Source of the DNA: Girardinichthys multiradiatus
Lineage: Eukaryota > Chordata > Actinopteri > Cyprinodontiformes > Goodeidae
Length of the DNA stretch: 64,000 nucleotides
NCBI RefSeq assembly: GCF_021462225.1
Contig: NC_061812.1
Coordinates: 40,496,675 to 40,560,674 of the forward strand
Reading direction: 5' to 3'
Part shown: positions 34,611-45,960 of the stretch, piece after piece
Numbering within the stretch: the stretch's first letter is position 1
Layout: every line of letters begins with the position of its first letter
Program-made: the position numbers and the translations under genes
Notes under the pieces: generated by a model
Database searches by the model: none
What the model was told of the DNA's origin: nothing
The model's input: only the letters and a program-made list of their open reading frames with translations

Positions 34611-35140
34611 TGTCATGATCTGTTGGTGTCTGAGTTTGAGCTTATTTCATGTCTCTGCCTTTTAATTTCCCTGTTGGTTATAACGTCTTAGTGTTGCCAT
34701 TTTAGTTCATTTGTTGATTAGGTTCTTTGTTCATTCCTGAGTTCTTGTACATTTACAATTCTCTGTTAGTTACTTTCTAGTGTTTCTGTGTATCTCTGTT
34801 CAGCTTCTGTGTCTATGCATTCTCCTTCTCCCTCTGCTTCCAGCCTTTTTCTGCCTCAGCTGTTCCACATCATTGCCTGATTACTCTAACCTGCATTCAG
34901 TGCCATTCTCCACTTGTCAGTATATACAATATATATACTTACCTGTTCTCTTTGTTCCCTCCTGGATCCCCCCATTACCCTTCCCGTTATACTCTCCGTC
35001 CTCATCCCAGTTGTTCCCTCTGTGCTTCTTGTCCTGTGTTCCCTATGTCTCCCTGTAAGTTGTCATTCTTACTTTATGAATGCCATTATTTTTATCCAAT
35101 GCTCCCATCTGTGCCTGGGTCCTGCACCACACCAACAAAA
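34611..35140 (+). repeat. LTR-like repeat (TGTCATGATC start), plus
   Basis: Begins TGTCATGATC (34,611-34,620), is T- and C-rich throughout (ctgcctcagctgttccacat, tgttctctttgttccctcct), has a TATA-like atacaatatatatact at 34,924 and an end of the type gtgcctgggtcctgcaccac. Non-coding. The right end is approximate. Confidence 0.5.
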
Positions 35141-35244
35141 CATGGCATTTCTTACTTTTTCCAACAATGTATTTCTTCACCACCTGAATTTACCTGCTGT
35201 GGGACAGTAAAGGATGTTTCTATTTCTTCTTGTCCCTTATCAAT

Positions 35245-35420
35245 AAAGAACAGATTTGTGGAGTGTACAGCTAATAACTGTCCTGTTGACAGATTTTCCC
35301 ACCTGAGCTGTGGGTCTCTGCAGCTCCTGCAGTGTTAACATGGGCCTCTAGCCTGTTCTCTGACTAATGCTCTACTTGCCCACCCTTACTTTAGATGGAC
35401 CGGCATACATAGGTGTTTGA
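35245..35420 (-). mobile_element. Tc1-like family A fragment, N-terminal helix-turn-helix part
   Basis: Closely follows the family phrase run on the minus strand: aacagatttgtggagtgtac, cccacctgagctgtgggtct, gcagctcctgcagtgttaac, taatgctctacttgccc. These encode the second DNA-binding subdomain of the transposase. The adjoining family A segment in the same orientation resumes at about 38,990, on the far side of a hAT insertion. Confidence 0.8.
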
Positions 35421-35823
35421 AAAATCTGGCCTCAGGGCTGCTCAGCTCCCAATGAGCGAGCTGATATGGGCTTTTGACTGAAAGGGTGGTTAAACAATGT
35501 TTTACATTGCTTTATTGTCTTTTGAGAGATATCTTTCTCTAAATCTTCTCCTTTGTTTAAGAAATAATTTTAAATCTAAATCTGCCAGGGATATGAATAA
35601 TTTATGGCTAACAATTTTAATAGTTAAAAGAAAATCATTACAGATTTGTCTCCAAAAGTGAGATAATGTAAACTGAGAAAGGTTAATCATGTAAGGCCTC
35701 TAGGCACTATCAGTTGCTCTAGGTGGATTGGCGCATTTTATTTAAAATTCACTCTACCTACACATTTCCTCAGAATTTGCAGTCCATGGCCCTTAAATCA
35801 TAATCATATTAAACAGCCTAAGG
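35421..35823. other. Gene-free sequence between Tc1-A and hAT
   Basis: AT-rich, nothing recognised. Its last 8 bp (gcctaagg, 35,816-35,823) form the left target duplication of the hAT element. Confidence 0.45.
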
Positions 35824-37592
35824 CAGGACTGAGTCTCGAGCCGCATGCAGATCTTTGACCGCTCCATTGCAGCTCTTTTTTCTTTAAAAAAAATGGTGTA
35901 TAAAAAAATTATTCTGTGACAATACTGAAATTTCCCACACTCCTTAAAAGGTAGCACTGGCAAAAGCAGTGTAACGTGCATAATAAGCAGATAGAATTCA
36001 GTTAAGCTAGCGCTACTACTGAACGGATCATAATGACTGAATCGGGAAAATGAACAGCAAAGCGTAAATATGAAGAGGAGAACAGAACATTTCTACCGGA
36101 ATGGGAAGAGTTATATTTTTTTATGGAAAATAATGGGAGACCGTTTTGCTTACTTTGCCAGACTTCAATATCTCACTTTAAAGCATCAAACCTGGAGCGT
36201 CATTTCACCTCTATCCATCCGAACAAGGCCAAAGAGTTCCCCAAAGGTTCAACAATTCAAGCAGTTTACACTCGGAGACTGTTACATTAGCATCATATCA
36301 GGTAGCGTGTAACAATGATATGCGCTCAGAAGCCATACAGCGAAGGGGAGTTTGTGAAGATGTTATTACTATCCTAGCTCCCGAAAATGAGAATTTGAAA
36401 TGTTCTGTATCAGGACTGCAGCTTTCAAGACATAGAGTGGAGCAAAAAATATCGGAGCCCCAGTTGTTTGAAGATCTCAAAAAATCTCAATATTTTAGCA
36501 TTGCTTTAGATGAGTTGACTGACATTCAAGACAAGCCACAGTTGGCGGTATTTGTAAATGACTGTTTCAGAGGATTGCACGATTGTTTTACATTGTGGGA
36601 CCCAGGGCATCGACCTGAAAGACACACTCATGACTGTTGTTGAAAAAGCTAATTTGCAGTTATCAAAATTAACTGCAATAGCCACAGATGGTGCACCAGC
36701 TATGCTGGGATCTTCAAATGGCCTTGTAGAGCTGTGCAAAGCTGATGATTGATTCCCAGATTTTTGGACATTCCACTGCATCATCCACCAAGAGTACCTG
36801 GTATCTAAGAAGCTAAATATGGAACATATCATAAAACATGTGCTGGAAATTGTGAATTTTATTCGCACTCATGCTCTGAACCACAGACAGTTCCAAAACT
36901 TAATCGCTGATCTTGATGAAGACCTTCCCAGTGATCTGCGTCGCCACTGCTCTGTCCGATGGCTATCAAGAGGTAACATGCTTTCTCGTTTTTTTGAACT
37001 GTTGAAACCAGTAACATTGGTGCTTGAGGAGAAAGAGAAGAACTATGCTGAGCTTCGTGACCCCCAGGGGAATTCAGATTTGGGGTTTCTTGTCGACATG
37101 TTGAATCATCTGAACAAGCTGAACTTAGATCTTCAAGGAAAGCTTAAAATGCTGCCTGACCTGTTGCAAAATGTGTTCAAATTTATCAGCAAACTCAAAC
37201 TCTTCTCTACCCATCTTCAGAAGGTAGACCTGACCCATTTTCCATCCTTGTCAAAGGCAACTGCATCATCGGAGGTGAAAACAGCCTGCTATGCAATACT
37301 GACTGAAAATCTGCAGAAAGGTTTTGAGGAATGGTTTTATGACCTGAAACAAAAACGACCTCAGATAACATTTCTCATCAACCCATTTACTGCAGACTCA
37401 GACTGTTTAAAGTCCCCCTTGGTAACAGATGAAGCAGCCTCCCAGTTGGAGATGATGAACTTCATGAGATTGACAGACTGAAATGTGCTTTCAGAGAGGG
37501 AACCACAGAATTTTGGAAAATTACGCCCACAGACAAATACCCTAACATAAAACGGCTGCACTCAAGCTAATGTCAATATTTGCATCAACATA

Positions 37593-38578
37593 CAGTACAG
37601 CACCCCATCGCTCTCCTTCTTGGTCAAATAGTCCTTACAGAACCTGGAGGTGTGTTTGGGGTCATTGTCCTGTTGAAAAATAAATGATGGTCCAACTAAA
37701 CGCAAACCGAAGGGAATAGCATGCCGCTGCAAGATGCTGTGGTAGCCATGTTGGTTCAGTATGCCTTCAATTTTGAATAAATCTCAACAGTGTCACCAGC
37801 AAAGCACCCCCACACCATCACACCTCCTCCTCCATGCTTCACGGTGGGAACAAGGCATGTAGAGTCTATCCGTTCACCTCTTCTGCACCGCACAAAGACA
37901 CGGTGGTTGGAACCAAAGATCTGAAACTTGGACTCATCAGACCAAAGCACAGATTTCCACTGGTCTAATGTCCATTCCTTGTGTTCTTTAGCCCAAACAA
38001 GTCTCTTCAGACTGGCTGAGGCCTGTCCTCAGCAGTGGTTTCCTAGCAGCTATTTTACTATGAAGGCCTGATTCACACAGTCTCCTCTTAACAGTTGTTC
38101 TAGAGATGTGTCTGCTGCTAGAACTCTGTGTGGCATTGACCTGTTCTCTAATCTGACCTGCTGTTAACCTGCGATTTCTGAGGCTGGTGACTCGGATGAA
38201 CCTATTGTCTGTATCCACCTCCTGCACAACACAACTGATGGTCCAAACCCCATTTATAAGGCTTGAAATCCCTCTTATTAAACCTGTCCGGGCACACCTG
38301 TGAAGTGAAAACCATTTCAGGTGACTGCCTCTTGAAGCTCATCAACAGAATGCCAAGAGTGTGCAGAGCAGTAATCAAAGCAAAAGGTGGATACTTTGAA
38401 GAACCTAGAATATAAGACATATTTTCAGTTGTTTCACACTTTTTTGTTCAGTATACAATTCCACATGTGTTAATTCATAGTTTTGATGCCTTCAGTGTGA
38501 CGCTACAATATTCATAGTCATGTAAATAAAGACAACTCCTTGAATGAGAAGGTGTGTCCAAATTTTTGGTCTGTACTG
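37593..38578 (-). mobile_element. Tc1-like element (family E) nested in the hAT
   Basis: Inserted at a TA (37,591-37,592 and 38,579-38,580). The right terminus reads, inverted, cagtacagaccaaaaatttg; only its outer 8 bp (cagtacag) remain at the left, so the left repeat and the C-terminal transposase codons were deleted. Removing the element and one TA rejoins the hAT frame exactly (FAST-Y-VCESVF), which confirms both borders. Confidence 0.92.
37756..38227 (-). pseudogene. Tc1 transposase remnant (family E)
   Basis: Minus strand. The N-terminal frame (37,988-38,227) gives RVTSLRNRRLTAGQIREQVN, the second helix-turn-helix of the DNA-binding domain, then SRTTVKRRLCESGLHSKIAA. In another frame (37,756-37,950) come LWSDESKFQIFGSN with the first catalytic Asp and PTVKHGGGGVMVWGCF. 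The second Asp and the Glu are deleted, with a frameshift near 37,960. Confidence 0.85.
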
Positions 38579-38989
38579 TATGTATGTGAATCAGTTTTTT
38601 CTACACTTCAGCAAGTGAAGTATAAACATCGTTCTGTTCTTACTGACACACATGTGAAAGAGCTGCTTCAAATAGCCACAACACAGTACAAGCCAAACTT
38701 AAAGACACTTGTTAAAAATAAAGACTGTCAGGTGTTCCTCTAAGGCCTAAGGGACTAAGAAAAAGACCTAAGGACAAAAAAAAAAAACAGTTTGAGCAAG
38801 CATTGTGTTATGTAACTAATATTAAAATTGCTGTTTGGCTCTTTAAGGTGATGATAGACTTTATTTGGCTCTTAATGCTGAACTGGTTCGCCACCCCTGG
38901 TCTAAGGTTAATACTATGATATTCTGATTTCACTGTTTTACTGGGAGGTTAAGATACTCCTAAGATAGAATTTAGGGGAAACACCCCTA

Positions 38990-39490
38990 AAAACTTGCCC
39001 CTGCATCCATGCCTTGATAAGTTTGAACTTTTGCCACATTCTCCATTTTCAAATGATGAATTGGACAATTCTTCGTGAGATGGTCGAAGCTTGTGATATT
39101 GTTTTATTACCGAACTGTGCTTTAAATTAATCCACAACTTTATCCCGAACCTGTTGTGTTTCTTGATCTCAGTGATGCTGTTTTTTAACTAGAGTTATTT
39201 GACAAATCTCTAAGCCTTTACAGAAGAGTTGAATTTATACTGAGATTAAATTACACACAGGTGGACTTTATTTTACTACTTACGGGGCCTGAGAAGTTGT
39301 CTTGTTACACTTCAGGAGTATCAGAAAAAGCAATGAATGGAAATATATGCCACACTTTTAAAATTTTTATTTATAGGAGATGTAGGAAATCATCAATTTT
39401 CATTAGATTTCTATAATTATACACCACTTTGTGTTGGTGTAACACATAAAATGTCATTGAAATACAGTGATGTTATAGACATCAGTTGCT
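38990..39490 (-). mobile_element. Tc1-like family A, N-terminal and terminal part
   Basis: Minus-strand order follows the family: first helix-turn-helix codons (39,010-39,190: catgccttgataagtttgaa, aatgatgaattggac, aatccacaactttatcccga), then 5' flank (gaatttatactgagattaaa, cacacaggtggactttattt), then the sub-terminal repeat (cactttgtgttggtgtaaca, 39,428). It continues in order from the piece at 35,245-35,420, so both may be halves of one copy split by later insertions. Confidence 0.78.
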
Positions 39491-42159
39491 TTTATGCCAT
39501 AAAAAATGTTGATAAAGAAAGTAATTGAATTTAGTTCTCATACCATATCTTTAAGTGACTAAAAAAAAACATGTTTTATGGGCTTCAATGCTACTCTTCT
39601 TTGCTCTTAATTGTATTGTACTTTTTACCAACCCATCACAGGGGCCAGCACAAAAAAAAGCAACCATGCACATGACTCTTTCCAAGATCAATTTCGAATC
39701 ATCCATTAATCCATCTTATACTGAGTATACTGACTGAGGAGGGAAACCGGAATACAGTTAGAAGAATCCACACTTTTACAATGCAAACCCAGACTGAAGG
39801 GGTCAGCTGAGATTTAAACCTGCTGATAACTGACAACACAATCCCACACTGCTTCACGAACAATGCTAACACTTTACAAAATACTGAACTTACTTAATTA
39901 GCATATGTCTTTGTAATTAGGAAGAATAATTTAAGCACAACATCACAAATGGAAAAACAAAGAAAAATAACCCCCATTTAACAGGTTTTAAATATGCTTT
40001 CAAGCATTCAATTCTGACATCAAAAGTTAGGCATACCTAATAAAATGGCCAGAGAGTGTAATGCAGTAGTGGGTTCTTGAAAGAGAAAAATGGCAATGAT
40101 TTATTATGGAGGGTGGGTTGCTTTTAACCTACACAGAGAAATGCAATGTATCATTTTTAGGCCTACATGCATTAGAAAATATGTTCGCTGACTCCCTATG
40201 TGCTATAGCTTTGGCAGAGAGTAAAAAGTAACTAGTCTCATTGCATTACAGTCAGAAATAGCAGGCACAGTTGCCGGCAGACTCAGTCTCAAAGGTAAAA
40301 CCATCTGAAACAACGGCAGCCCCTCCCCGTTTCCCCCTACATCTATCAAAGACTTGACACAAGTTGGGGACATTGATCTCACTTTCACAAGAGCCTGACA
40401 CCCAACGAGGCCTGTTTAACAAGAGCCATACTATCTGCCAATGAAAAGCACCTTTTCCCCCCTTAAGCCATGTCACAAGACACCTCGGCGCATATACATT
40501 AGCCATAACTTTTTTAAAAGCTGGATTTATAGACCCCTCAGTAGAGATTTATGACAAAGGATGGCAAATTAATTATTTCCAAACAATTTGATATATTTGA
40601 TTATTAATTCTGGGACATGAGCCTGCTTACAGCCAAGACTGCTTGTAAAGGTTGGATTTATCATGTTGACATTTTGCTACAGTCAACGCTCCTCTCCCTC
40701 TCCCACTCCTACAATGCAGTTGTTCAAAGCCGTGCCCTGCAGCTTCTTTTCCACGGCATAAAGGGGCAGAACACAAATGTGCCCTTTTCGTCTGTCTTCT
40801 GCCTCCTTTCCAATGAGAAAGTGGTGGATGTTTTAGTAAGAGATTACAGTGGGCACACAAACGCGTTGCTCGCATATACCAGCTGTTGACAGGCATTTTC
40901 TCTGCTGGTGTGCCATGCATGGTGAAGCACGCAAAAGAAAGGTCAGGCCCATCAGCATCCATCTCCCGCTCAAACAGCAGAGGCACAAGCCTAATCCAGC
41001 TGTACGAACAAACAACAAAGACGCAAGACAGCAAGAACTCCAGTAGATGCATCAATTTGACAGCATTAGAGAAGGTTAAGCCCCCCAGTTTGTTCTGCAA
41101 GTGCTCGACATCAGGGGCGCGCTAACAGCTCAAATGCATGCAAATGAACAAAGGCAAATGTTGCCACAGAGGTTGAGTTCTGTTTTACGCAGAGTTTACA
41201 ATGAGGGAAATATCACGTGTGGCTGTAATATCTGCAGCTTTAACCATATAATAATGAGCTGCTGAGCAATTAGAAGGAAAGAACTGATGTTACCAAAACC
41301 TCTGTAATTGACTTAGTCCTAGAAATGATATCTTGACTGGACATATAAGCCATAAATGCATCAGGCTACACCTAAAACAACAAATGGCTATAACTGGAAT
41401 AAGGGCTTTAAAGAGGTTCAGACAAAAGGCTAACACATTGCTTTTTTATCACTCTTAACACAACATCCACTATGCCCTCTGCTCTATTATCTTTTGCTTT
41501 CTCACGCTGTTAAAATAATCTGCCTTTTTGTTTCAGTCTAACAATCAGCTAATTATCCTCAAGCCATAACGCAAGCTATTACGGCCCTGCAATACTGCTC
41601 TGAAATAATGAGACTCAAATGTGAAACAAGGAAGGAAATACTGACACATTACAATATACAGGCTAGTCTCTGTCCGATGCTGGTAAAACAAAGTCCAAAC
41701 TAAGACTAAGCTAGTTTTACCAATGTGTGCCTCTTCTTCTCCCCTCTCCTCTATTTTTCTGCCTGTAACCTGGAGGATCAATGTTTGCTAAAAAAACTTT
41801 AAAGGTTAATGCTCCACATGAGCAGAGAAATTAGTTTTTTTAATTAAGGTGGCAAGAACAAAATTCATTTAGGCCAGGATATTTCTGCTAAAGTGTAGAC
41901 ATCCCACTCCAACGTAAGAAAAAATATAACTATAGTATCTTTACTGTACTGACAACATATTTTTCAAGCTAGTACAATATTTGTTACTTACAAAAAGTTA
42001 GTTATATTCAAGTTATGGATGAAATTTATGGAAAATTTAAAAAAGTTCACATTAAAGTTATATTATATCATGGAAGTAGGCTATCTAAGTAGACACATGC
42101 AATGGTAGTTTCTTTATTTAAAACAATTTATTAAAACAAGAGTTAACAATAGTGATGGG
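39491..42159. other. Gene-free interval with a possible conserved block
   Basis: No gene recognised. 40,200-41,160 is distinctly less AT-rich and non-repetitive, and keeps long open frames on both strands (157 codons on the minus strand). Frames on both strands without domain similarity suggest conserved or GC-richer non-coding DNA rather than an exon. Confidence 0.3.
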
Positions 42160-42760
42160 CACCCAGGAAACAAAAAAAACCCAATGACATATCATGCTGT
42201 TGACAAGTTAACTTATTGTCTGCTGAGGCATGGCTGTCCACTGTTTCCAAATGACTGAGGAATACTGTTTTCCAACAGCATTGAGGGCCATCATTTGTGT
42301 TCAGTGGGAATCAACTTCCTACAGATACCAGCACTGAGGCCCAGTGGATCCTGTTTCTGTGTAAGTGCTACCTGTTGCTGATGGTGTGGTCAAGTACACT
42401 TGCAGGTCAATCTAAAACAATGTTCATGTAAGCAGTTTTGAATGGTCAGATGTGACACTCGAATGCCTCTCATCAACCTTAAACTTGTCTGGAATTTAGT
42501 GGCTTTCACCATCCAGTTCCACACGAATAAGCAATGATCAGAATGGGATGCGACCAATGGGCATCCACTCCTGTGGCTTTCTTTGACTTTTCCAGTGTCT
42601 GTTGCAACCTTCTAACAATACTATGTGACAATCTAAGCTCCATGGCAATTTCCTTCTGAGAACCTCCAGTTTGAAACCTCCAATGGCCAGGTGTGGTTAA
42701 AAGATTGTGTTGTCCTGGTTTCATGATATCAAAATGTGAAAATTTCGATGAAGAGGACTG
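42160..42760 (-). mobile_element. Possible degenerate Tc1/mariner element
   Basis: On the minus strand 42,506-42,724 reads FQTGGSQKEIAMELRLSHSI, followed by VRRLQQTLEKSKKATG, which fits the first helix-turn-helix of a Tc1-like transposase. The sequence to the left (42,200-42,450) reads like decayed coding sequence but no catalytic motif or terminus was identified. Confidence 0.4.
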
Positions 42761-43549
42761 CTTAAATACAAACTGTCACCGAAAAAAACCCTTTAGTGTC
42801 TCTTCATTAAAGGTTGTGGTGCATTTTAGGTACTTTTTGAAAATATAATATCATTATTACAATATACATATTTATCAAGTTGCAACAAAACATGTTTCAC
42901 ATTACCCTAATTACTCTATAACAGCAAAATCTCACCGTGCCTAAAATCAAGCATGGACTAGAACTCAAACAGGTCCTACAGATGAGATATTTTCTTAAAC
43001 GCTTGTCAGAATCTTGTGTACATGGTGACCACCTTCATAAAGTTGTAAAGAAAACAGTTGGTTTTCATTTTAAAGAATTAAAAGTAAAACCAACATCTAA
43101 TAGTTTTACCAATACAATTGACATCTTTGCACACTATATTATCACAATATAATAATATTTTCACTATATTGTAAAAATGTTTTTGTAGAAGAGGGAGTCT
43201 CTGTTAATCTTGCGCAAGAGGTAGCTCACACTCTGCAGTGCAAATCTACAAAGTGTTGGCACCCTCTCTCTTTATTTATATATGCTGGTTCACACACAGT
43301 TCAACAGACAGTTCAGGCATTTAGGGTGTGTGTGTGTGTGTGGGGGGTGAGAAGAGTTAGGGTGCATGTGTTTGTTCTTCAAGAGAGAGGGAGTGGAGAC
43401 TGGCACAGGCAGCCACCAGATGTTGCTGATAGAAGCATAACTCACTTCTACCCCATCCCCCTTTCTGTGGCATGAAAGAAGAAAGAGCACTTTGTATAGA
43501 CATATGAGTGATAAACAATACAAAAGTTTTCAAACCCTAACCAGAGCAA
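42761..43549. other. Gene-free interval
   Basis: No gene recognised. A GT/GGGG tract lies at 43,326-43,350. Confidence 0.4.
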
Positions 43550-45690
43550 TGACCTCCCCGATCTGAATCCAAGTGGTGCTTTGTTATTGGAATTCTGTGC
43601 TAGTCACGGGTTGTCCATAATGAACACCATGTTCAAACATAAGGGTGTCCATCAGTGCACTTAGCATCAGGACACCCTAGGCAGGAGTTCAATGATTAAC
43701 TTTGTTGTCGTATCATCAGACCTTCGGCTGCATGTTTTGGACACTCAGGTGAAGAGAGGGGCTGAGCTGTCCACTGATCACCACCTGGTGGTGAGTTGGA
43801 TCTGCTGGAAGAGGAGAAAGCCGGACACACTTGGCAGGCTCAAGCGCATAGTGAGGGTCTGCTGGGAACGTCTGGCGGAGCCTTCGGCCAGGGATGTATT
43901 CAACTTCCACCTCCAGGATAGCTTTGACCAGATTCCGAGGGATGTTGGAGACATAGAGTCTGAGTTGACCATGTCCTCCGCATCTATTGTTGAGGCTGCT
44001 GCCCATAGCTGCAGCCGTAAGGTCTGCGGTGCCGGTTGCGGTGGCAATCCCATTACTGCCGGTGGTGGACACCGGCAGTAAAGGGACGCTGTCAGGGCGC
44101 TGCCAGGGCTGTCGAGTCCTATCGGCTGTGGTTGGCTTATGGGACTCCTGAGGCGGCTGACGGGTACCGTGAGGCCAAGCGTGCCACAGCCCGGGTTGTG
44201 GCAGAGGCAAAACCTCAGGCCTTGGAGGAGTTCGTTGAGGCCATGGAGAAGGACTATTAGTTAGCTAACCGTCCGGCGCCTCAGGAGGGGGAACCAGTGC
44301 TTCGCCAACACTGTTTACAGTAGGGGGGGAGGCTGCTGACCTCGACTGGGGACATTATCGGGCGGTGGAAGGAGTACTTTGAGGATCTCCTCAATCCTGC
44401 CATCACGCATTCCCTAGTGGAAACAGAGGCTGGGGATTCGGGGTTAGACTCTTTCATCACCCGGGCTGAAGTCTCCGAGGTGGTTAAAAAGCTCCGCGGT
44501 GGCAGGGCTTCGGGGGTGAATGAGATCCGCCTTGAGTACCTCAAATCTCTGGATGTTGTGGGGCTGTCATGGTTTACACACCTCTTCAGCATTGCGTGGC
44601 GGTTGGGGACAGAGCCTCTGGACTGGCAGACTGTGGTGGTGGTCCCCCTTCATGAGAAGGGTTACCGGAGGGTGTGTTCCAACTACAGGGGGATCACACT
44701 CCACAGCCTCCCTGGTAAGGCAGGAGTTTGGTCCGCATTGCCGGCACTAAGTCGGACCTGTTACCGGTGCATGTTGGACTCCAGCAGGGCTGCCCCATGT
44801 CACCAGTCCTGTTTATTAATTTTTATGGACAGGATTTCAGCATTGCCAAGGGCCGGAGGGGGTCTGGTTTGGGGACCAGAGGATTTCATCTCTTCGTTTT
44901 GCAGATGACGTGGTCCTGTTGGCCACCTCTAGCCAAGACCTATGGCATATGCTGGGGCAGTTCGCAGCCAAGTTTGAAGCGGCTGGGATGAAGATCAGCT
45001 CCTCCAAGTCAGAGGCCATGGTTCTCGACCAGAAAAGGGTGGCTTGTCCTCCTCCGGTTGGAGGGGAGTTCCTGCCTCAAGTGGAGGAGTTTAAGTATCT
45101 CGGGGTCTTGTTCACGAGTGAGGGAAGAATGGAGCGGGAGATCGACAGACGAATCGGTGCGGCTTCCGCAGTAATGGAGGCACTGTGCCGGTCCATTGTG
45201 GTGAAGAGAGAGCTGAGTCGAAAAGCGAAGTTCTCAATTTACCGGTCGGTCTACGTTCCTATCCTCACCTATGGCCATGAACTTTGGGTCATGATCGAAA
45301 GAACGAGATCCCGGATACAAGCGGCTGAAATGAGCTTCTTCCATAGGGTGGCCGGGCACTCCCTTAGAGATAGGGTGAGGAGCTCGGCCACCCGGGAGGG
45401 GCTCGGAGTAGAGCCGCTGCTCCTCCACATTGAGAGGAGCCAGTTGAGGTGGCTCGGGCATCTATACCGGATGCCTCCTGGACGCCTTCCTCGGGAGGTG
45501 TTCCAGGCACGTCCCACCGGGAGGAGGCGCAGGGGATGACCCAGGACACGCTGGAGGGACTATGTCTCTCGGCTGGCCTGGGAACGCCTTGGGCTCCCCC
45601 TGGAGGAGCTGGAGGAAGTGTCTGGGGAGAAGGACGTCTGGGCGTCTCTGCTGAGTCTGCTGCCCCCGCGACCCGTTCCCGGATAAAGCA
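43550..45690 (+). pseudogene. LINE ORF2: endonuclease and reverse transcriptase, broken
   Basis: Endonuclease part (43,550-44,090): FVVVSSDLRLHVLDTQVKRG then [13 protein letters not shown], the C-terminal DHH motif of AP-type endonucleases. Then frames at 44,036, 44,417 and 44,910. Reverse transcriptase motifs seen are VVKKLRGGRASGVNEIR, CSNYRGITLHSLPGK and QQGCPMSPVLF, and the catalytic FADDVVL can be read at 44,896-44,916 across a frame change. About 300 bp between LPGK and the VRIAGTKSDLLPV segment (near 44,720) are missing. The C-terminal part (44,910-45,539) is intact for 209 codons: EEFKYLGVLFTSEGRMEREI, ILTYGHELWVM, LRWLGHLYRMPPGRLP. At least four frame breaks. Confidence 0.85.
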
Positions 45691-45715
45691 GAAGACGACG
45701 AGTACGAGACAAGTT
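43550..45715 (+). mobile_element. RTE/Rex3-like LINE, 5'-truncated, internally deleted
   Basis: A GC-rich block in AT-rich DNA holding, in order, the C-terminal half of an endonuclease, a reverse transcriptase lacking its middle, the ORF C-terminus and the short 3' end ggataaagcagaagacgacg. Rex3 (RTE clade) has a short 3' UTR ending in simple repeats; the protein end and this tail fit that group. The 5' edge is abrupt at about 43,550, as in 5' truncation. A second copy begins at 62.8 kb. Confidence 0.85.
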
Positions 45716-45855
45716 CATCATTTTCTTTCAACTTCACAAACAGGCACTACTTTGACTTGTCTGTAACATAACAGCACTGCATATATTGCAGGAAATCAGT
45801 TAGAGCAAATCAAACACTCAAATACTCCACCCCAATCGCCGTAAAACTACTTGAA

Positions 45856-45960
45856 TGAGTGTGAGTCTGGGGAGAGGGATGTCTGGGTGCCTCTGCTGAG
45901 TCTGCTGCCTTCGTGACCCGGTCCCGGATAAAACGGAAGACGACGAGTACGACAAGTACA
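45856..45960 (+). repeat. Second RTE/Rex3-like 3' tail
   Basis: Repeats the last 100 bp of the LINE just upstream (ggggagagggatgtctgggt, ctgctgagtctgctgcc, ggataaaacggaagacgacg) in the same orientation after 140 bp of unrelated DNA. Either a severely truncated separate insertion or a local duplication. Confidence 0.8.

Larger units (their letters stand above)
36033..38742 (+). pseudogene. hAT transposase, multiply broken
   Basis: The N-terminal part holds a BED-type zinc finger (FCLLCQTSISHFKASNLERHF, pattern C-x2-C...H-x4-H). The middle has FSIALDELTDIQDKPQLAVF and TAIATDGAPAMLGS, Asp-containing motifs of the RNase H-like catalytic core, then a long helical region (LPSDLRRHCSVRWLSRGNML, NYAELRDPQ). 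The C-terminal dimerisation motif CESVFSTLQQVKYKHRSVL lies beyond the nested Tc1 at 38,580-38,700. Breaks include a TGA seven codons into the likely start, frame changes near 36,290, 36,640 and 36,750, and the Tc1 insertion. Related domesticated genes exist in vertebrates, but this copy is a relic. Confidence 0.85.
35824..38899 (+). mobile_element. hAT transposon (GTF2IRD2/ZBED5-like transposase) with nested Tc1
   Basis: The right end reads, inverted, ccaggggtggcgaacc, a standard hAT (Charlie-type) terminus; the left end caggactgagtctcgagccg is its decayed partner. Flanks gcctaagg (35,816) and gtctaagg (38,900) match at 7 of 8 positions, the 8-bp duplication of hAT elements. It encodes a broken transposase from about 36,033 to 38,742. 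A Tc1 element (37,593-38,578) is inserted near the C-terminus; without it the hAT would be about 2.1 kb. Confidence 0.88.

Noticed and set aside
34779..35340. Cys/Pro/Leu-rich overlapping ORFs on the plus strand
   Set aside because: They are products of a T/C-rich LTR-like repeat and part of a Tc1-A fragment; three overlapping frames are open at once.
40627..41100. 157-codon minus-strand ORF as a host gene
   Set aside because: No recognisable domain, overlapping open frames on the other strand, no splice or promoter context.
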